Assembly: GCA_019918135.1 (NCBI GenBank)
Contig: WBZZ01000538.1
Coordinates: 10,001 to 74,000, forward strand
Length of the DNA stretch: 64,000 bases
Source: Paulinella micropora
Taxonomy: Eukaryota > Cercozoa > Imbricatea > Euglyphida > Paulinellidae
Reading direction: 5' to 3'
Position numbers and translations under genes: made by a program. This document shows, piece by piece, positions 9,613 through 19,205 of the stretch; the stretch's first letter is position 1; each line of letters begins with the position of its first letter. The notes beneath the pieces are model-generated. The model searched no databases, had not been told where the DNA came from, and was given only the letters and a program-made list of their open reading frames with translations.

Positions 9613-9759
9613 AGCGTACTGAATGGCGTGCGTTCTGTGGTATACCCCGGATATGACAGTGCGTAAACGCTTCGTCCCGAATGGAGCCCAAATCCCGATC
9701 CAGAAGTTCCTCTCGGTACCGCCTAGCCATCTTCCTCGAACCGAGTCGGCAAGCCACTA

Positions 9760-11397
9760 TCAACTTCTGTGTGCAACTCGGGATCGGTATCGGTCCGCGA
9801 TTAGGAAATCCTCCACATCGTACCACCACATCTCCGTTCTCCTTCCCACCAGAAACATAATCGTGAAATCCCCAAGTGAAAGCCGATTTTTCAATGTCTT
9901 CTTGATCTGGGACGCCGAATCCGCTACCATGGGTTGGCTTCCCCACCGCTCCTGCAGGAAGTTCAAAATCTCCACCTTGGCCTGGCTAGGCTTGCCCGTA
10001 TTGCACACTACATATTGCGCCATAGGCAACACCCGTGTATCCATTTCCTTATGTTTGTATCCCAAGTCTCGCCCGTGTTTCGGAAAACCGTCCGAGGCCT
10101 CCTCTCTCTGCCTCCGGAAATACTCCAAGCTCGTGTCAACCAGAGCAACAATTCTTGCCCTCGTCCATTCATCTTCCGACTCGCTCTCCTCTTCCTCCTC
10201 CTCGTGATCTCCAATCGCAAAAACCTCCTGCTCCGCTGCCTTCTCCTCCTCTCCCTTTTCAATCTCTACCCGTGCCGCCCTGAAATCGTTCGCCACCCAT
10301 GCCCCCGGTATGTCTCCTTGTCCCTCCTCTGGGTCGTAATCCACCACTTGATACACCGGAGCGTTTTCTCCCCGTCCATACCGTACCTCTTCTCTGTGAC
10401 AGTCGATGTGAGTGTGCATACGCTTCAGCGCGTCAAAGCTCCATAGAAGTCCCCCTGTATATGCCGAAACGACCCAGAACCTGTGTGTATATGTATTCCC
10501 CCCCTCCAGATCAAACGCCAGCAGTATCGTGCCCGTCGTCGCCGTTGTACCCGACACCCCCTTCACCCAACCCCGTGTCGCCCGAAACCGCTCCTTGAAC
10601 CATGGTTGTTGCCCGTGCTTGTCCAAAAAGTGTTTTCCGATGACGCTGATGGCCGCCATGGTATCGTTGCCGATGACCACATCCCCTCCTAAACTCCTCA
10701 ACTTGACCCGAGTATACGCCAGTGGGAGATTTGATCTTTTAATTTGACTAACCGACGGTGTCACTCTCATCGCCTCATGCCTCTGACTCACCTTCCAGTG
10801 TGTCTCCAGCAATTGTCGTTCCCGCTCTCGTGTCCTCTCTCTCTTATTTTCTTCTCGCTTCTTTTCCTCTGCCACCCTCTCCCCCTCACTTCTCTCCCGC
10901 TCCCCCTCTACTCTCGCTCTCTCCTTGTTCTCACCCTCACTCTTCTCACCCTCTTTGTACCCTTTTCCTTGTACCCCCGATCCGCTACATGCCCGCTCCT
11001 CTGCCTTCTGCTGTTTTGCATGTCGTTCTTCCTGTCTCTCGTCTATCTCCTCTTCCCGCCCCCTCTTTTTGCCTATGTCAGATCCACGTATTCCCGTGTC
11101 TTCAAGCTCCTCCCCATCTCGTCCCTTTCCGGGCTCCCATATCCCGATCCGTCGCCCCGTCGTCGTTGTCGCCTCGCCCTCCGTTCCCCTGCCGTGGAAA
11201 CCCCCATTCCCGTTCGTGATCCCCCCCTCACTCTTTCCTGGCTCACCTGCCGTGGAAACCCCCACGATCTTTACGTCATCGTCGCTGTTAGACCTGCGCG
11301 GACGCGCTTCCTCTTGTCGCGGAGGTCGCTCCCGCGATGAATCCCGCGCCCTCCGGCTGTCCCTGTCGCTCCTGAGTTCCCGCTCCAGCCCCTGCAA
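9760..11397 (-). CDS. LTR element 1: charged linker and protease-like region
   Basis: The first 200 or so residues are an Arg/Glu-rich low-complexity linker. The region after it (around residues 230-320) has a hydrophobic pattern with a LLAFDLEGG turn and a FWVVSAYTGGLLWSFD segment that could be an aspartic protease fold, judged by position just upstream of reverse transcriptase. The protease call is inference from position. It is part of a broken element. Confidence 0.55.
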   Translation of the reverse strand: MQGLERELRSDRDSRRARDSSRERPPRQEEARPRRSNSDDDVKIVGVSTAGEPGKSEGGITNGNGGFHGRGTEGEATTTTGRRIGIWEPGKGRDGEELEDTGIRGSDIGKKRGREEEIDERQEERHAKQQKAEERACSGSGVQGKGYKEGEKSEGENKERARVEGERERSEGERVAEEKKREENKRERTRERERQLLETHWKVSQRHEAMRVTPSVSQIKRSNLPLAYTRVKLRSLGGDVVIGNDTMAAISVIGKHFLDKHGQQPWFKERFRATRGWVKGVSGTTATTGTILLAFDLEGGNTYTHRFWVVSAYTGGLLWSFDALKRMHTHIDCHREEVRYGRGENAPVYQVVDYDPEEGQGDIPGAWVANDFRAARVEIEKGEEEKAAEQEVFAIGDHEEEEEESESEDEWTRARIVALVDTSLEYFRRQREEASDGFPKHGRDLGYKHKEMDTRVLPMAQYVVCNTGKPSQAKVEILNFLQERWGSQPMVADSASQIKKTLKNRLSLGDFTIMFLVGRRTEMWWYDVEDFLIADRYRSRVAHRS

Positions 11398-11818
11398 TCA
11401 ACCCCTGTTTGTCCATCCCCGGTCTAGGCGCCGCCGCATAATTACCCCGACTCCCTCGAAATCCTCCCCGATACTCGTCCCGATAGCCACCCCGCGGTCC
11501 TCTCCCGCTGTTGTTGTCGTTCCTCCGATACCCGTCCCGCATTTCCTCCCGCCGCTCTCCCTCCGTGCTTTTGGGTTGTATGTTGGCTGCCCGGTGGTAG
11601 TAACCCTTATCCTTTCGCGTCCATCCCTTCGCCTTGATATTGGCCTCATTGAACTCCCGCAGTGCCGGGAGTTCCTCTGGCGGGAACATGTCCTCCAACC
11701 CTCCTAGCTGCCACATCCCGTGCCGTACCGCCTCTTTCAACTCCCAGTGTGCCTCGTCTCTGTGTTGCTGCCTGCAAGTGTCTAAATTGTCGTGCCACCT
11801 ATTCATCCCGTGGCTCAC
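11288..11818 (-). CDS. LTR element 1: RGG-rich gag-end frame
   Basis: Holds repeated RGGYRDEYRGGFRGSRG-type sequence, a composition common in nucleic-acid-binding tails, and lies where a nucleocapsid is expected. No zinc knuckle is visible. It is part of a broken element. Confidence 0.55.
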   Translation of the reverse strand: MSHGMNRWHDNLDTCRQQHRDEAHWELKEAVRHGMWQLGGLEDMFPPEELPALREFNEANIKAKGWTRKDKGYYHRAANIQPKSTEGERREEMRDGYRRNDNNSGRGPRGGYRDEYRGGFRGSRGNYAAAPRPGMDKQGLIAGAGAGTQERQGQPEGAGFIAGATSATRGSASAQV

Positions 11819-11827
11819 CTGGCAGCT

Positions 11828-12283
11828 TCACTTAATTCCCAACCAGTGCATAGCGATAGCAGTGTAACATGAATCCTTGTCCCAGTTCCTGGACCGCAGT
11901 GCCCGTCTGGTATATTTCGGGAAACCCTCGATCAGCTCCAAGTCCGAAGGGTACCGTGGCTGCCCCTTTAGTTCTGTATTCGGCAGAGCCCTGTTATGGA
12001 ACTCTGCGTCGAACTTTACCTTTTCCCCTCCTCTAGGCGCCCGATCTGCATGAAACACTTGTGGTGGTCGCCGCTCCTGTCGTCGCTCCTGGTATCCTCC
12101 ATCCCCATACCTCGAGCCCCGTGGTCTATACCCCCCGTCATGCCTTGGCGCCCGATCTCCCCCCCCTTGCATGAACTGTCGCGGTCGTCCACCCCCCCGG
12201 AAGCCTCCGCTGCCTCCATAGTTGAACCTTGCCTGTGGCCACTTCGCGGTCACCGTTGGCGATGTGATCACACGATTGATCAA
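11828..12283 (-). CDS. LTR element 1: second RG-rich gag-end frame
   Basis: Contains GGSGGFRGGGRPRQF and GYRPRGSRYGDGGY, again an RG-rich nucleic-acid-binding composition. It is adjacent to the previous frame and probably belongs to the same gag region. It is part of a broken element. Confidence 0.5.
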   Translation of the reverse strand: MINRVITSPTVTAKWPQARFNYGGSGGFRGGGRPRQFMQGGGDRAPRHDGGYRPRGSRYGDGGYQERRQERRPPQVFHADRAPRGGEKVKFDAEFHNRALPNTELKGQPRYPSDLELIEGFPKYTRRALRSRNWDKDSCYTAIAMHWLGIK

Positions 12284-12296
12284 CGCCGGGTCTTCC

Positions 12297-13823
12297 TCAT
12301 GTGTAATCCCAGCTGACCGGATTGTATGTGGTGTTCAACCCCTGCCATCGGGTTTTGCCCTCCGGCGTGATATCCGCCAACGCTATCACCTGTGCCGCAA
12401 TCTCCGGAACCACCGCTTTCGTCTCTTTATCCTTCCATATCCCCGCCAGAACCATTGGGTATATCTCAATCTTCTCGTGCAACAGACTGAGCCCCGCGAT
12501 ACTGGCAAAGATGTCCCGTAATGCCGTCCTCTTCGAAACCAGGGCCTGTACCGCGTCCTTCAGCGCCTCTATCTCGTCCCCCTTGTCAAGAAGTTGGTTA
12601 AACTGGTACACGTCGGCGAACACAAAATGAGCGACATCGACCACCACCTTTTTGTTATTCGCCCCTCGCTCCCCGAATTCCTTCTTGAACCGCTGCTCCC
12701 ATACATGCGTGTCAAGTAACCGCGTGTGCTCATCCCCCGACCCCACCAAGTTGCCCAACAAGTAGCACACTTGGTCCGCCGCGTCCCCACACAGTGCCGC
12801 TTTAGCCTCACTCCGCAAAGCCACAATGAACTTACGTACCTTGTTCATGTACTCATACTCGTGCTGTTTGCTCGCATCCATTGGCCTCTCTCCGTGTTCC
12901 TGCAACAGCTGCGTCTTACGGAGCTGTCCAAGGATCCTCTCCCGTTGTTCTTTTCCATCGATCTTTGACTTGCTTGTGCCACGTCGCCTCCGCTTCTCCC
13001 CTTTTCCCCCTTCCCTTGAGCTCGATCTGTATTCCGATTCCTCTGAATCCGAGCTCGACGCTCTCTCCGACTGCCTCCCCTTCTTCTTCTTTTTCTTCCG
13101 CTTTTCCGGGGACGCTGCTGCCGCTTCCGCTTCCGTCGCCGCCATCCGAATCCTGATCCACGTATACCAACCCCGCACACATCCATTCAGGATGGACAAA
13201 CCAAAGACCCATTGCCGCATCTCCTTCCGTTTTGCTTCCTTTTCCGCATCCGTCGCCGCATCGTTCAACGCCGCTGCCTCTTCCAACAACTTGTACAGTG
13301 ATGCATCCCTCTTCTCCATCTTTGCCCCCACGTCAGTCGGCCCCGCCATATATTCCCGCATGGCGTCATACGCCTTGCCCACCAAACCTTTAAGGCTCCG
13401 TGCCCAACCCGTATGGTAATTCTGTACCAAATCCGCCAGTTCTTCCGCCGGGTTCCTGGAAAACGCCGCGTCCCACCTCGTTATCGCATCCGCCATCTTT
13501 GCGGCCGCTTGTTGTAACTCCCGTCTCTGCGCCCCCACTGCCATACACAACGACTTGATGTCCCCGTTTGATATATATACCCCCTCCTCCAACATCCGAT
13601 TCATCACGAACTCAGGCAGCTTCGTTCTACTCACTTTGTCCCGGTAAAACCCAACCCATATGTACAGCGCTTCCGCCAAATGGATCAGGTCCACCATCAT
13701 CATCCCCGGCCCATATGTAGGTTTTCCCTTAGGCCACGTCCACGTCGGCCACTGGTCTACCTCGCTGTATATGCCCCCTTCGTCCTCCCTTTTTGTCCAC
13801 ACCTTGCAGTTTTTCGTCGACAA
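12297..13823 (-). CDS. LTR element 1: gag-like frame with helical N-terminal part
   Basis: This 508-residue frame lies upstream of pol. Its N-terminal half is predicted mostly helical (LAEALYIWVGFYRDKVSRTK, and a long MADAITRWDAAF stretch), compatible with a Gag capsid domain. A lysine-rich KKKKKKGRQ segment and a helical C-terminal domain follow. No family is recognised, so the Gag call rests on position. Confidence 0.5.
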   Translation of the reverse strand: MSTKNCKVWTKREDEGGIYSEVDQWPTWTWPKGKPTYGPGMMMVDLIHLAEALYIWVGFYRDKVSRTKLPEFVMNRMLEEGVYISNGDIKSLCMAVGAQRRELQQAAAKMADAITRWDAAFSRNPAEELADLVQNYHTGWARSLKGLVGKAYDAMREYMAGPTDVGAKMEKRDASLYKLLEEAAALNDAATDAEKEAKRKEMRQWVFGLSILNGCVRGWYTWIRIRMAATEAEAAAASPEKRKKKKKKGRQSERASSSDSEESEYRSSSREGGKGEKRRRRGTSKSKIDGKEQRERILGQLRKTQLLQEHGERPMDASKQHEYEYMNKVRKFIVALRSEAKAALCGDAADQVCYLLGNLVGSGDEHTRLLDTHVWEQRFKKEFGERGANNKKVVVDVAHFVFADVYQFNQLLDKGDEIEALKDAVQALVSKRTALRDIFASIAGLSLLHEKIEIYPMVLAGIWKDKETKAVVPEIAAQVIALADITPEGKTRWQGLNTTYNPVSWDYT

Positions 13824-14184
13824 GCTTGTATATATCCGGTGCCATCTCCGGCGTACGTTGCATCAGTTCGTGGACAAATAGCGACATAGTTGGTGGGTTC
13901 CTCGCATACGTCGGATCCGATGCCGCCGGCAGTGCCTCCGCCTTAGCCTCCGTGTATCGCATTGGCTCCTCCCGTCGGCTCGCCGGTGTAAACGGTATCG
14001 CGCGAATGGTTGGTCCCGTCCATCCCACGTCCTCGTCGTCTCTGAACTCCGGTGCCCCAGGTTGTGCCTCCATCTCGAATTCTAAAGTAGAAAATATATT
14101 ATGATTGAAACCGTGATCCCCATATATACATGTTCCCGTGGCATTATTATATCTGCTCATTTTATATCCTCCCCTGGTCCCCAA
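13729..14184 (-). CDS. LTR element 1: gag-region frame
   Basis: A 151-residue frame with an acidic, Pro-containing middle and a MSLFVHELMQRTPEMAPDIY segment. It lies just upstream of the larger gag-like frame. I recognise no domain. It is part of a broken element. Confidence 0.4.
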   Translation of the reverse strand: MGTRGGYKMSRYNNATGTCIYGDHGFNHNIFSTLEFEMEAQPGAPEFRDDEDVGWTGPTIRAIPFTPASRREEPMRYTEAKAEALPAASDPTYARNPPTMSLFVHELMQRTPEMAPDIYKLVDEKLQGVDKKGGRRGHIQRGRPVADVDVA

Positions 14185-14313
14185 GTCCGTGTCTCCCGTT
14201 CCTGCCTTGTTCCATCGTTATATCCCCGTTTGTTTTCCTTTTTGTTTTGTTTTCTGTAAGGCCACCCTTATCTGTATTTACGCTCTGTCCCTTTCTCCTT
14301 CCCCTCCGCTTCC

Positions 14314-14637
14314 TTATATCTCTTCCCGCATACATTCGTCCGACATCTCCTTAGAAAGGCCTTGCATCCACTCCACTACTTCCGCTCCCGTCTCCAGCTT
14401 CTCGATCCCCTCTTCCCTCCCCGATACCCCTTCCTTCTTTCCTACCTCCCTGTCAGATGCCTCGTCCTGGTCGTTCATTGCGTTATTCCGTTCCTTCTCT
14501 TCCCGTCTCTGTTGCCTCCGCTCCTTTTCTAAAGTCTCAATCCATGCCCGCGTTTCGTGACTGTCCAAATCCTTGTCCGGTGTGGTTTTCTCCACCCTTT
14601 CTATGATACTCCTGATCCGTAGCGGTCCCACAAACAT
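14314..14637 (-). CDS. LTR element 1: charged gag-region frame
   Basis: A 107-residue frame rich in Glu, Lys and Arg (ETLEKERRQQRREEKERNN), probably coiled coil. It is part of the 5' half of a broken element. Confidence 0.35.
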   Translation of the reverse strand: MFVGPLRIRSIIERVEKTTPDKDLDSHETRAWIETLEKERRQQRREEKERNNAMNDQDEASDREVGKKEGVSGREEGIEKLETGAEVVEWMQGLSKEMSDECMREEI

Positions 14638-14649
14638 TCTCCAGCTGTC

Positions 14650-15066
14650 CTACCCCCGGTCCTTCAAAACCTTCACCCACTTCTTCGCGTGTTCCACCTT
14701 CCCCTTGGCACATGCCCATGCCGTATGGATTATCTCCGCCGTCCATTTCCCCTGTACTTTGGTCAACACAGCCATGCAACTGTATTGGTACTGTGCTTCC
14801 TCCATCATGGCAAACACCCTCCACAAACCCTCGTCGTTGCTATACCAACGATATTGCAATTCCCAAATAGCTCTAATTGCCATCCACCTTGCATCGTTTC
14901 GAACCCGATCCGTGTCCATAATCGCTCCCACCCGTTCACCCCACCGATATCCCATTTCCTCTACAAACCGTTGAGCCTCCTCATCCATCTTATATTCCAC
15001 TCCCCCTATCTGTCCCAACTTCTTTTCCTCCTCCGATATCCCCATCCTTACATCCCGTATGCTCAT
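14650..15066 (-). CDS. LTR element 1: gag-region frame
   Basis: A 138-residue frame, mostly helical by eye, with Trp-rich segments (WMAIRAIWELQYRWYSND). No family is recognised. It is part of the 5' half of a broken element. Confidence 0.4.
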   Translation of the reverse strand: MSIRDVRMGISEEEKKLGQIGGVEYKMDEEAQRFVEEMGYRWGERVGAIMDTDRVRNDARWMAIRAIWELQYRWYSNDEGLWRVFAMMEEAQYQYSCMAVLTKVQGKWTAEIIHTAWACAKGKVEHAKKWVKVLKDRG

Positions 15067-15254
15067 CCGATGCCGTATTCTGTCCTAAAGTAGTGACAGG
15101 AGGTACTATATATGCCTTGTGTCTGCAGCCGATCCCTTCTCCTTCTCTTCCTTCTCCTCTCCTCCTTCCTATCCTCCTCTTCCATCATTGCCCGTTCTTT
15201 GCCCCTCAGATACGCCTCCCACTCCACCATCGCCCTAACATAGGCCTCCTCTGC

Positions 15255-15584
15255 CTATCTTAGATCCCTCGTCTCGTGAAAATGCATTGCCGTATTAGAA
15301 ACCTCGTCCTGAACCCGCTCCCGAGTTATAAGATATTCCTCCTCCCGCTCAGATACCCAAAACGACAACATGTCCCCTTCCTCAGAGCCCTCCTTCTCCT
15401 CTGTCTCCTCACTTGTCGCCCCACCTTCTTCGTCTTCTTCCTCCAAAGCCTCCTTTGTTTCCTTACTCCCCTTCTCCATACGTAAAGTAGGTACCCACGT
15501 GTGTATGATCCTTTCCTTCGTCCTCCTACTCCCCCTTTCTGGCCCTTTTGTTAGGCTGTTCCTCGAGTGTATTCGTCCTCTCAT
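15255..15584 (-). CDS. LTR element 1: acidic gag-region frame
   Basis: A 109-residue low-complexity frame rich in Glu (EALEEEDEEGGATSEETEEK). It may be a linker of the gag region, and its coding status is uncertain. Confidence 0.3.
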   Translation of the reverse strand: MRGRIHSRNSLTKGPERGSRRTKERIIHTWVPTLRMEKGSKETKEALEEEDEEGGATSEETEEKEGSEEGDMLSFWVSEREEEYLITRERVQDEVSNTAMHFHETRDLR

Positions 15585-16056
15585 CCTTTTCTCGTTTCCC
15601 CCGCTCCTCTTCCATCTTGCGCTCCGCGTATTCCCGTCTCTCCGGTTTACGAGACTGCAAAGATTCTCTGAACCGTCGCAGGTTTTCCCTTGCCTCTTGG
15701 TTCCACACGTATCGTGCCCGTCTCATCTCAGCCAGCATCAAGGCCGATATTTTCGCCTTCTCTGCCCTGTTAATTGCCTCCCGTCTCCTTTCGAGCTCGT
15801 GAGGGCAGGCCTCCTTCTTCCTTTCCCATTCTAACGTTTGTTCCCGCAAGGTTTCATATTCCTTATCTGTCGCTACGACCTCCTTGCATACATCCTTGCC
15901 TATGCGTATCTCCCCTTTCATCCACATCCCCCTCTCCCCCTGTTCGTTCTCCTCTTCCCACTTCTCACGCCAGAAACCCTCTAAACCCCGTATGTCCTCC
16001 TTCTTCGCCGCCTTGTCAGACTCCTTGTTTTCCATCGTGCACCTAAAGTATGGCAT
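15526..16056 (-). CDS. LTR element 1: first charged frame after the leader
   Basis: A 176-residue frame made almost wholly of charged helix (REKWEEENEQGERGMW, RMEEERGKREKDERTN-like), likely coiled coil. It is the most upstream frame of the element that looks protein-coding. No family is recognised. Confidence 0.4.
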   Translation of the reverse strand: MPYFRCTMENKESDKAAKKEDIRGLEGFWREKWEEENEQGERGMWMKGEIRIGKDVCKEVVATDKEYETLREQTLEWERKKEACPHELERRREAINRAEKAKISALMLAEMRRARYVWNQEARENLRRFRESLQSRKPERREYAERKMEEERGKREKDERTNTLEEQPNKRARKGE

Positions 16057-17379
16057 AAGTCCTCATGCTCTGCTCCCCCCATACCACTGTACTCCCCTCT
16101 TCCATTCCTCCTGCAATCCGTTCAAGTGCTCTCTATCTCTCTAGACTCTCTTCAAGTCCCCAGCAGCCTCTTTGTTCCAAAACCTCAACTCCTTCAAGTT
16201 CCCCTGTCATCCTACGCACTTCTGCTCCTCAACACCGCGTTCGCTGTCACCCCATTCATACTCGTACGTGATATGGTCGAAACAGCCAATAGTCCTCATG
16301 TGGTAAAAAGTCCGCAAACACCCCCTAAATCTCTCCCTTTGACTTGGCAAAAAGTCCGCAAACACCCCCTAAATCTCTCCCTTTGACTTGGCGTGTCTCT
16401 GACGCTTTTTGTCCGCTATACCCGTCTGATTTGTTGACCCCCTTTTGCGCCATGATGGCACTGACTTACCCCCTTCGAAAACCTCAATTATCCTTGGAAT
16501 TCCGAGCTTTTTTCAAGTTCCCTGTGTAGTCCCCCACCCCTATTCCCATTCTCTCGGGTGGCAACCTGCTCGCTTACCTCCTCATTCCGAAAAATTGTTT
16601 TTCCTGACCCCCCTCTTCCGACCGATATGTCCACCCCCCAAACCGCGCCTGTTGTAACCCCTTCTCTTCATAAAATCTCACAAAATTTGCTTTCCCCGAC
16701 TTCTCCTGTTTCCTCTTTCGTTCTCCCACGTGTCCGTTCCCCCAAATATGCCCGATTCTTCACAAAATCCTTACGTCTCCGCGTCCGTTTCCATGCTTCC
16801 GACCCGAAGTCAACAGGCATCCGAGTCTCTAGCCCCCAAAACCCATGGAAAACACCACGAAACATCAATGCATGATGAAACAAACACGAATTACACATTC
16901 CTGCATAGTTTTCCATACATGTACCCTTGTATGTTTGAAAGAGAGAGTGTCCCCTACCTGTGTCTGTTCCCCAGCAACCCTTGCCCTGACACAAAACCGA
17001 CAGAAAACCGCACCCCACCTCCACAAAGGCATGCCTCATATCCCTCTGGACACACCCGCACACCCAGAACCCCAAGGCAAGCATCCATACCCTCGAAAAC
17101 CTCACACTCCCCACCTTTGAGCTGAGAGCTGTCCAGTCCCAAAACCTCTAGTCACAGCAACCCCTGCCTTTCTGCAAAACAGCCCATGAGTAGCCTTCCT
17201 GTCCAAGAAAATCATTGCCACTACCCCCTTGCATGCCACTGTAATCAAAACAGCTCAAGAAAAAGCATATAACCCCAGGAAGCGCATCAGAAAAATTCCC
17301 CCCTCTTCCATTTTTCTCTCGATGTCTCTTTTCAACAGAAAATTTCCGAGAAGCAGAGGAAAATTTCCATACCCCGTTT
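16057..17379 (-). other. 5' leader of LTR element 1
   Basis: About 1.3 kb between the primer-binding site and the first charged frame. It is C-rich on the + strand. Open frames occur but none has a recognisable domain or a counterpart in LTR element 2. A 44-bp tandem duplication lies in it. Confidence 0.6.
16305..16392. repeat. 44-bp tandem duplication
   Basis: Two exact head-to-tail copies (16305-16348 and 16349-16392) beginning AAAAAGTCCGCAAACACCCC, in the leader of LTR element 1. Confidence 0.95.
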
Positions 17380-17397
17380 ATTGTATTAGCGATTCCA
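17380..17397 (-). other. Likely primer-binding site of LTR element 1
   Basis: Three bases after the 5' LTR on the - strand the sequence reads TGGAATCGCTAATACAAT. A TGG start just inside the 5' LTR is what a tRNA 3'-CCA end would pair with. I cannot assign the tRNA. Confidence 0.5.
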
Positions 17398-17400
17398 GAT

Positions 17401-17558
17401 TGTTACGATAGTAGGATATTTAATAAACAGATAACTGTTACTAACGATATGAAGACTGAGGAATACCTAAAGTAGGCACTCCGTAATCTCCAGACAAAGG
17501 ATTAACCGACAGACCGGAACGATCAGTATTGCCATTATATACCGGGTGGGCCGGCATA
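17401..17558 (-). repeat. 5' LTR of LTR element 1
   Basis: Second copy of the 158-bp LTR, two differences from 2842-2999. It would supply the promoter for the - strand element; the TATATAATGG box lies near its outer end. Confidence 0.95.
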
Positions 17559-17615
17559 GGAGAACGATTAGATCAAAGTTGGATAGTTTGCCACTTGAAT
17601 ATCCACAGTAGTATC
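17559..17615. repeat. Hairpin (MITE-like) repeat, copy 2, right arm
   Basis: Reverse complement of 2679-2739 with scattered changes. It begins with GGAG, the duplicated target of the LTR element, and ends at the inverted GTAGTATC. With 2679-2841 it makes one element split by the LTR insertion. Confidence 0.65.
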
Positions 17616-18186
17616 AGATGTTATGTTACACTGTTATTTTATCAGCCAATAAATCGCTGCCTGAGTCTATTATGTATTAATATAATAGGGGGGGGGGGGG
17701 GGGGGTGGTAGATGAAGTATTCAGACGCCGGTAACGGTGGTTAGTCCTCACCCGCCTATGCGTGTGCTCCGGACCTACGCTTAACCCCAACGCGAGAGAG
17801 TCGAATCCGAGGACAGACCCGGCGCGAAGGGAAAGACACTTGGCCGAGCACGACTGGCAGCAACATGTGGACTGCCTGCTGCATGATGTTTTCATGACAG
17901 GCGGGGGAAGTCGCCTTCTGCGAAGAATATGTATTAATAATGTATAGTAGATAGAAATTGTTGTTATTAATCCTGCCTTTAGCTCCTGTGGGGTCGGTCT
18001 GGTCCATTCCTGGGTTGTTCCTCCTTTCCTTTCCTTCCTTGTCCCTTGTCGCGTTCCTTATTTAATCTCCTAGTGCCTGGGTTCTCTGTCTTTTATGTTT
18101 TCGTTTGTGATTGATTGATTGATGATTACACACACACACACATATACATATATATACATATATATATATATATATAATATAATATA

Positions 18187-18219
<33 letters not shown>

Positions 18220-18222
18220 TTA
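17616..18222. other. Intergenic or intronic sequence, no gene seen
   Basis: Contains a run of about 18 G at 17689-17706, a GC-richer middle part with one B-box-like GAGTCGAATCC near 17807 but no tRNA fold, a TC-rich tract near 18020-18050, and CA/TA microsatellites at 18128-18220. I find no supported gene. Confidence 0.6.
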
Positions 18223-18616
18223 TGTATTCGCGACTTGTCCAACCGCAAAGTATGAAACAAGCCTTAAAAATATGAAAAACCAACATTTGACACATAGAAA
18301 ACATACATAGAAAACAAAAAAGTGTCAAATGTTTAAGGCGTAAATTTATCAAACTAAGCACATTAAGAGAGATTTAGACGAAAAGACACATAAACCATAT
18401 TTTTATTTCATAAAAATATATATAAACTGCGTGTATATGGTTTATGTGTCTTTTCGTCTAAATCTCTCTTATTAAAAATGTGCTTAGTTTGATAAATTTA
18501 CGTTAAACATTTGACATTTTTTTGTTTTCTATGAATGTTTACTATGTGTCAAATGTCGGTTTTTCATATTTTTAAGGCTTGTTTCATACTTTGCGGTTGG
18601 ACAAGTCGCGAATACA
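18223..18616. repeat. 394-bp near-perfect inverted repeat (foldback/MITE), flanked by TA
   Basis: The arms of about 180 bases (18223-18404 and 18441-18616) start TGTATTCGCGACTTGTCCAA and end with its complement, around a short AT-rich middle. TA lies at both outer edges (18221-18222 and 18617-18618), the target duplication expected of Tc1/mariner-type elements. It codes for nothing. It lies close to the left side of PLV-1. Confidence 0.8.
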
Positions 18617-18953
18617 TAAATGATCATCACCCAAAAATGGGGGGTAGGGGGGATACACATGAAACATACAAAAACAAATTGCGACACTGCGACATAATAG
18701 ACGAGTTAGGTAAAATCGTCCAAAACCTCTGCGGTGCGGTGGATTGAAGTCGTCCACGGTGCCGCAAAGACATATTCGCGGGGATTTCCTTTTTGACCAA
18801 AATTGGTGGCATCGGCTCAGCCATAACGATATTATTTTGCTGGCATAATTACATTGATGGGCTTTCTGTTTTCGTTAAAATAACTAGTCCATCTATCTAT
18901 ATTCTTGTCTGCTTTTTCTCCATATTTTTTCTCGTATTCAAGTTTAAGGTTGT
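18617..18953. other. No gene seen; left margin of PLV-1
   Basis: Mixed sequence with a short G run near 18639-18655. The base composition shifts toward AT from about 18820. The exact left edge of PLV-1 is not visible because no terminal inverted repeat could be matched to the right side near 39.2-39.5 kb. Confidence 0.4.
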
Positions 18954-19205
18954 TTAGTTGCTCGTTGTATATCTTTCGATATTTTGCTTTGTATTGTTTT
19001 CGTCTGTCAAGACTAGCTTCTGGTATATATCCAATAATACATGCTCTTTGCTATCATAATGTGTTTTATTCGCATTCTTTTTCTTTTCGTAATAGGCTTT
19101 ATTGTATTCCTTTATCTTGTCCTTATTTTCTTGACGTTGTTGCTTCCTTCTTTGTGCTATTTTTTCTTTATTCTTCTCATCATATTCCCTTTGGTATTTT
19201 TGCAT
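18954..19205 (-). pseudogene. PLV-1: remnant of a GIY-YIG protein tail
   Basis: Encodes a lysine/asparagine-rich repeat of the form YxEKNKEKIAQRRK, the same repeat that makes up the C-terminal half of the GIY-YIG endonuclease at 36985-37652. No GIY-YIG core is seen next to it, so this is a fragment. Two small hairpins (around 19197-19250) lie just outside it. Confidence 0.5.

Larger units (their letters stand above)
2842..17558 (-). mobile_element. Ty3-type (gypsy-like) LTR retrotransposon, LTR element 1, broken
   Basis: The element is flanked by two 158-bp LTRs that differ at only two positions and by a 4-base duplication GGAG (2838-2841 and 17559-17562). The order read on the - strand is 5' LTR, leader, charged gag-like frames, RGG-rich frames, protease-like frame, reverse transcriptase (YLDD), RNase H, integrase (H2C2 zinc finger and D..D..E), and a C-terminal extension. 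RNase H before integrase gives the Ty3 order. At 14.7 kb it is long for this group. The coding region is broken, with roughly ten breaks. The near-identical LTRs suggest a young insertion, so it may have been copied from an already damaged source. Confidence 0.9.

Noticed and set aside
10744-11707. Long + strand open frames opposite LTR element 1 gag-pol
   Set aside because: Pro/Ser/Leu-rich shadows of the Arg/Glu-rich frames on the - strand.
17740-17840. Possible tRNA or tRNA-derived SINE (B-box-like GAGTCGAATCC)
   Set aside because: No cloverleaf could be drawn and no A box lies at the right distance.
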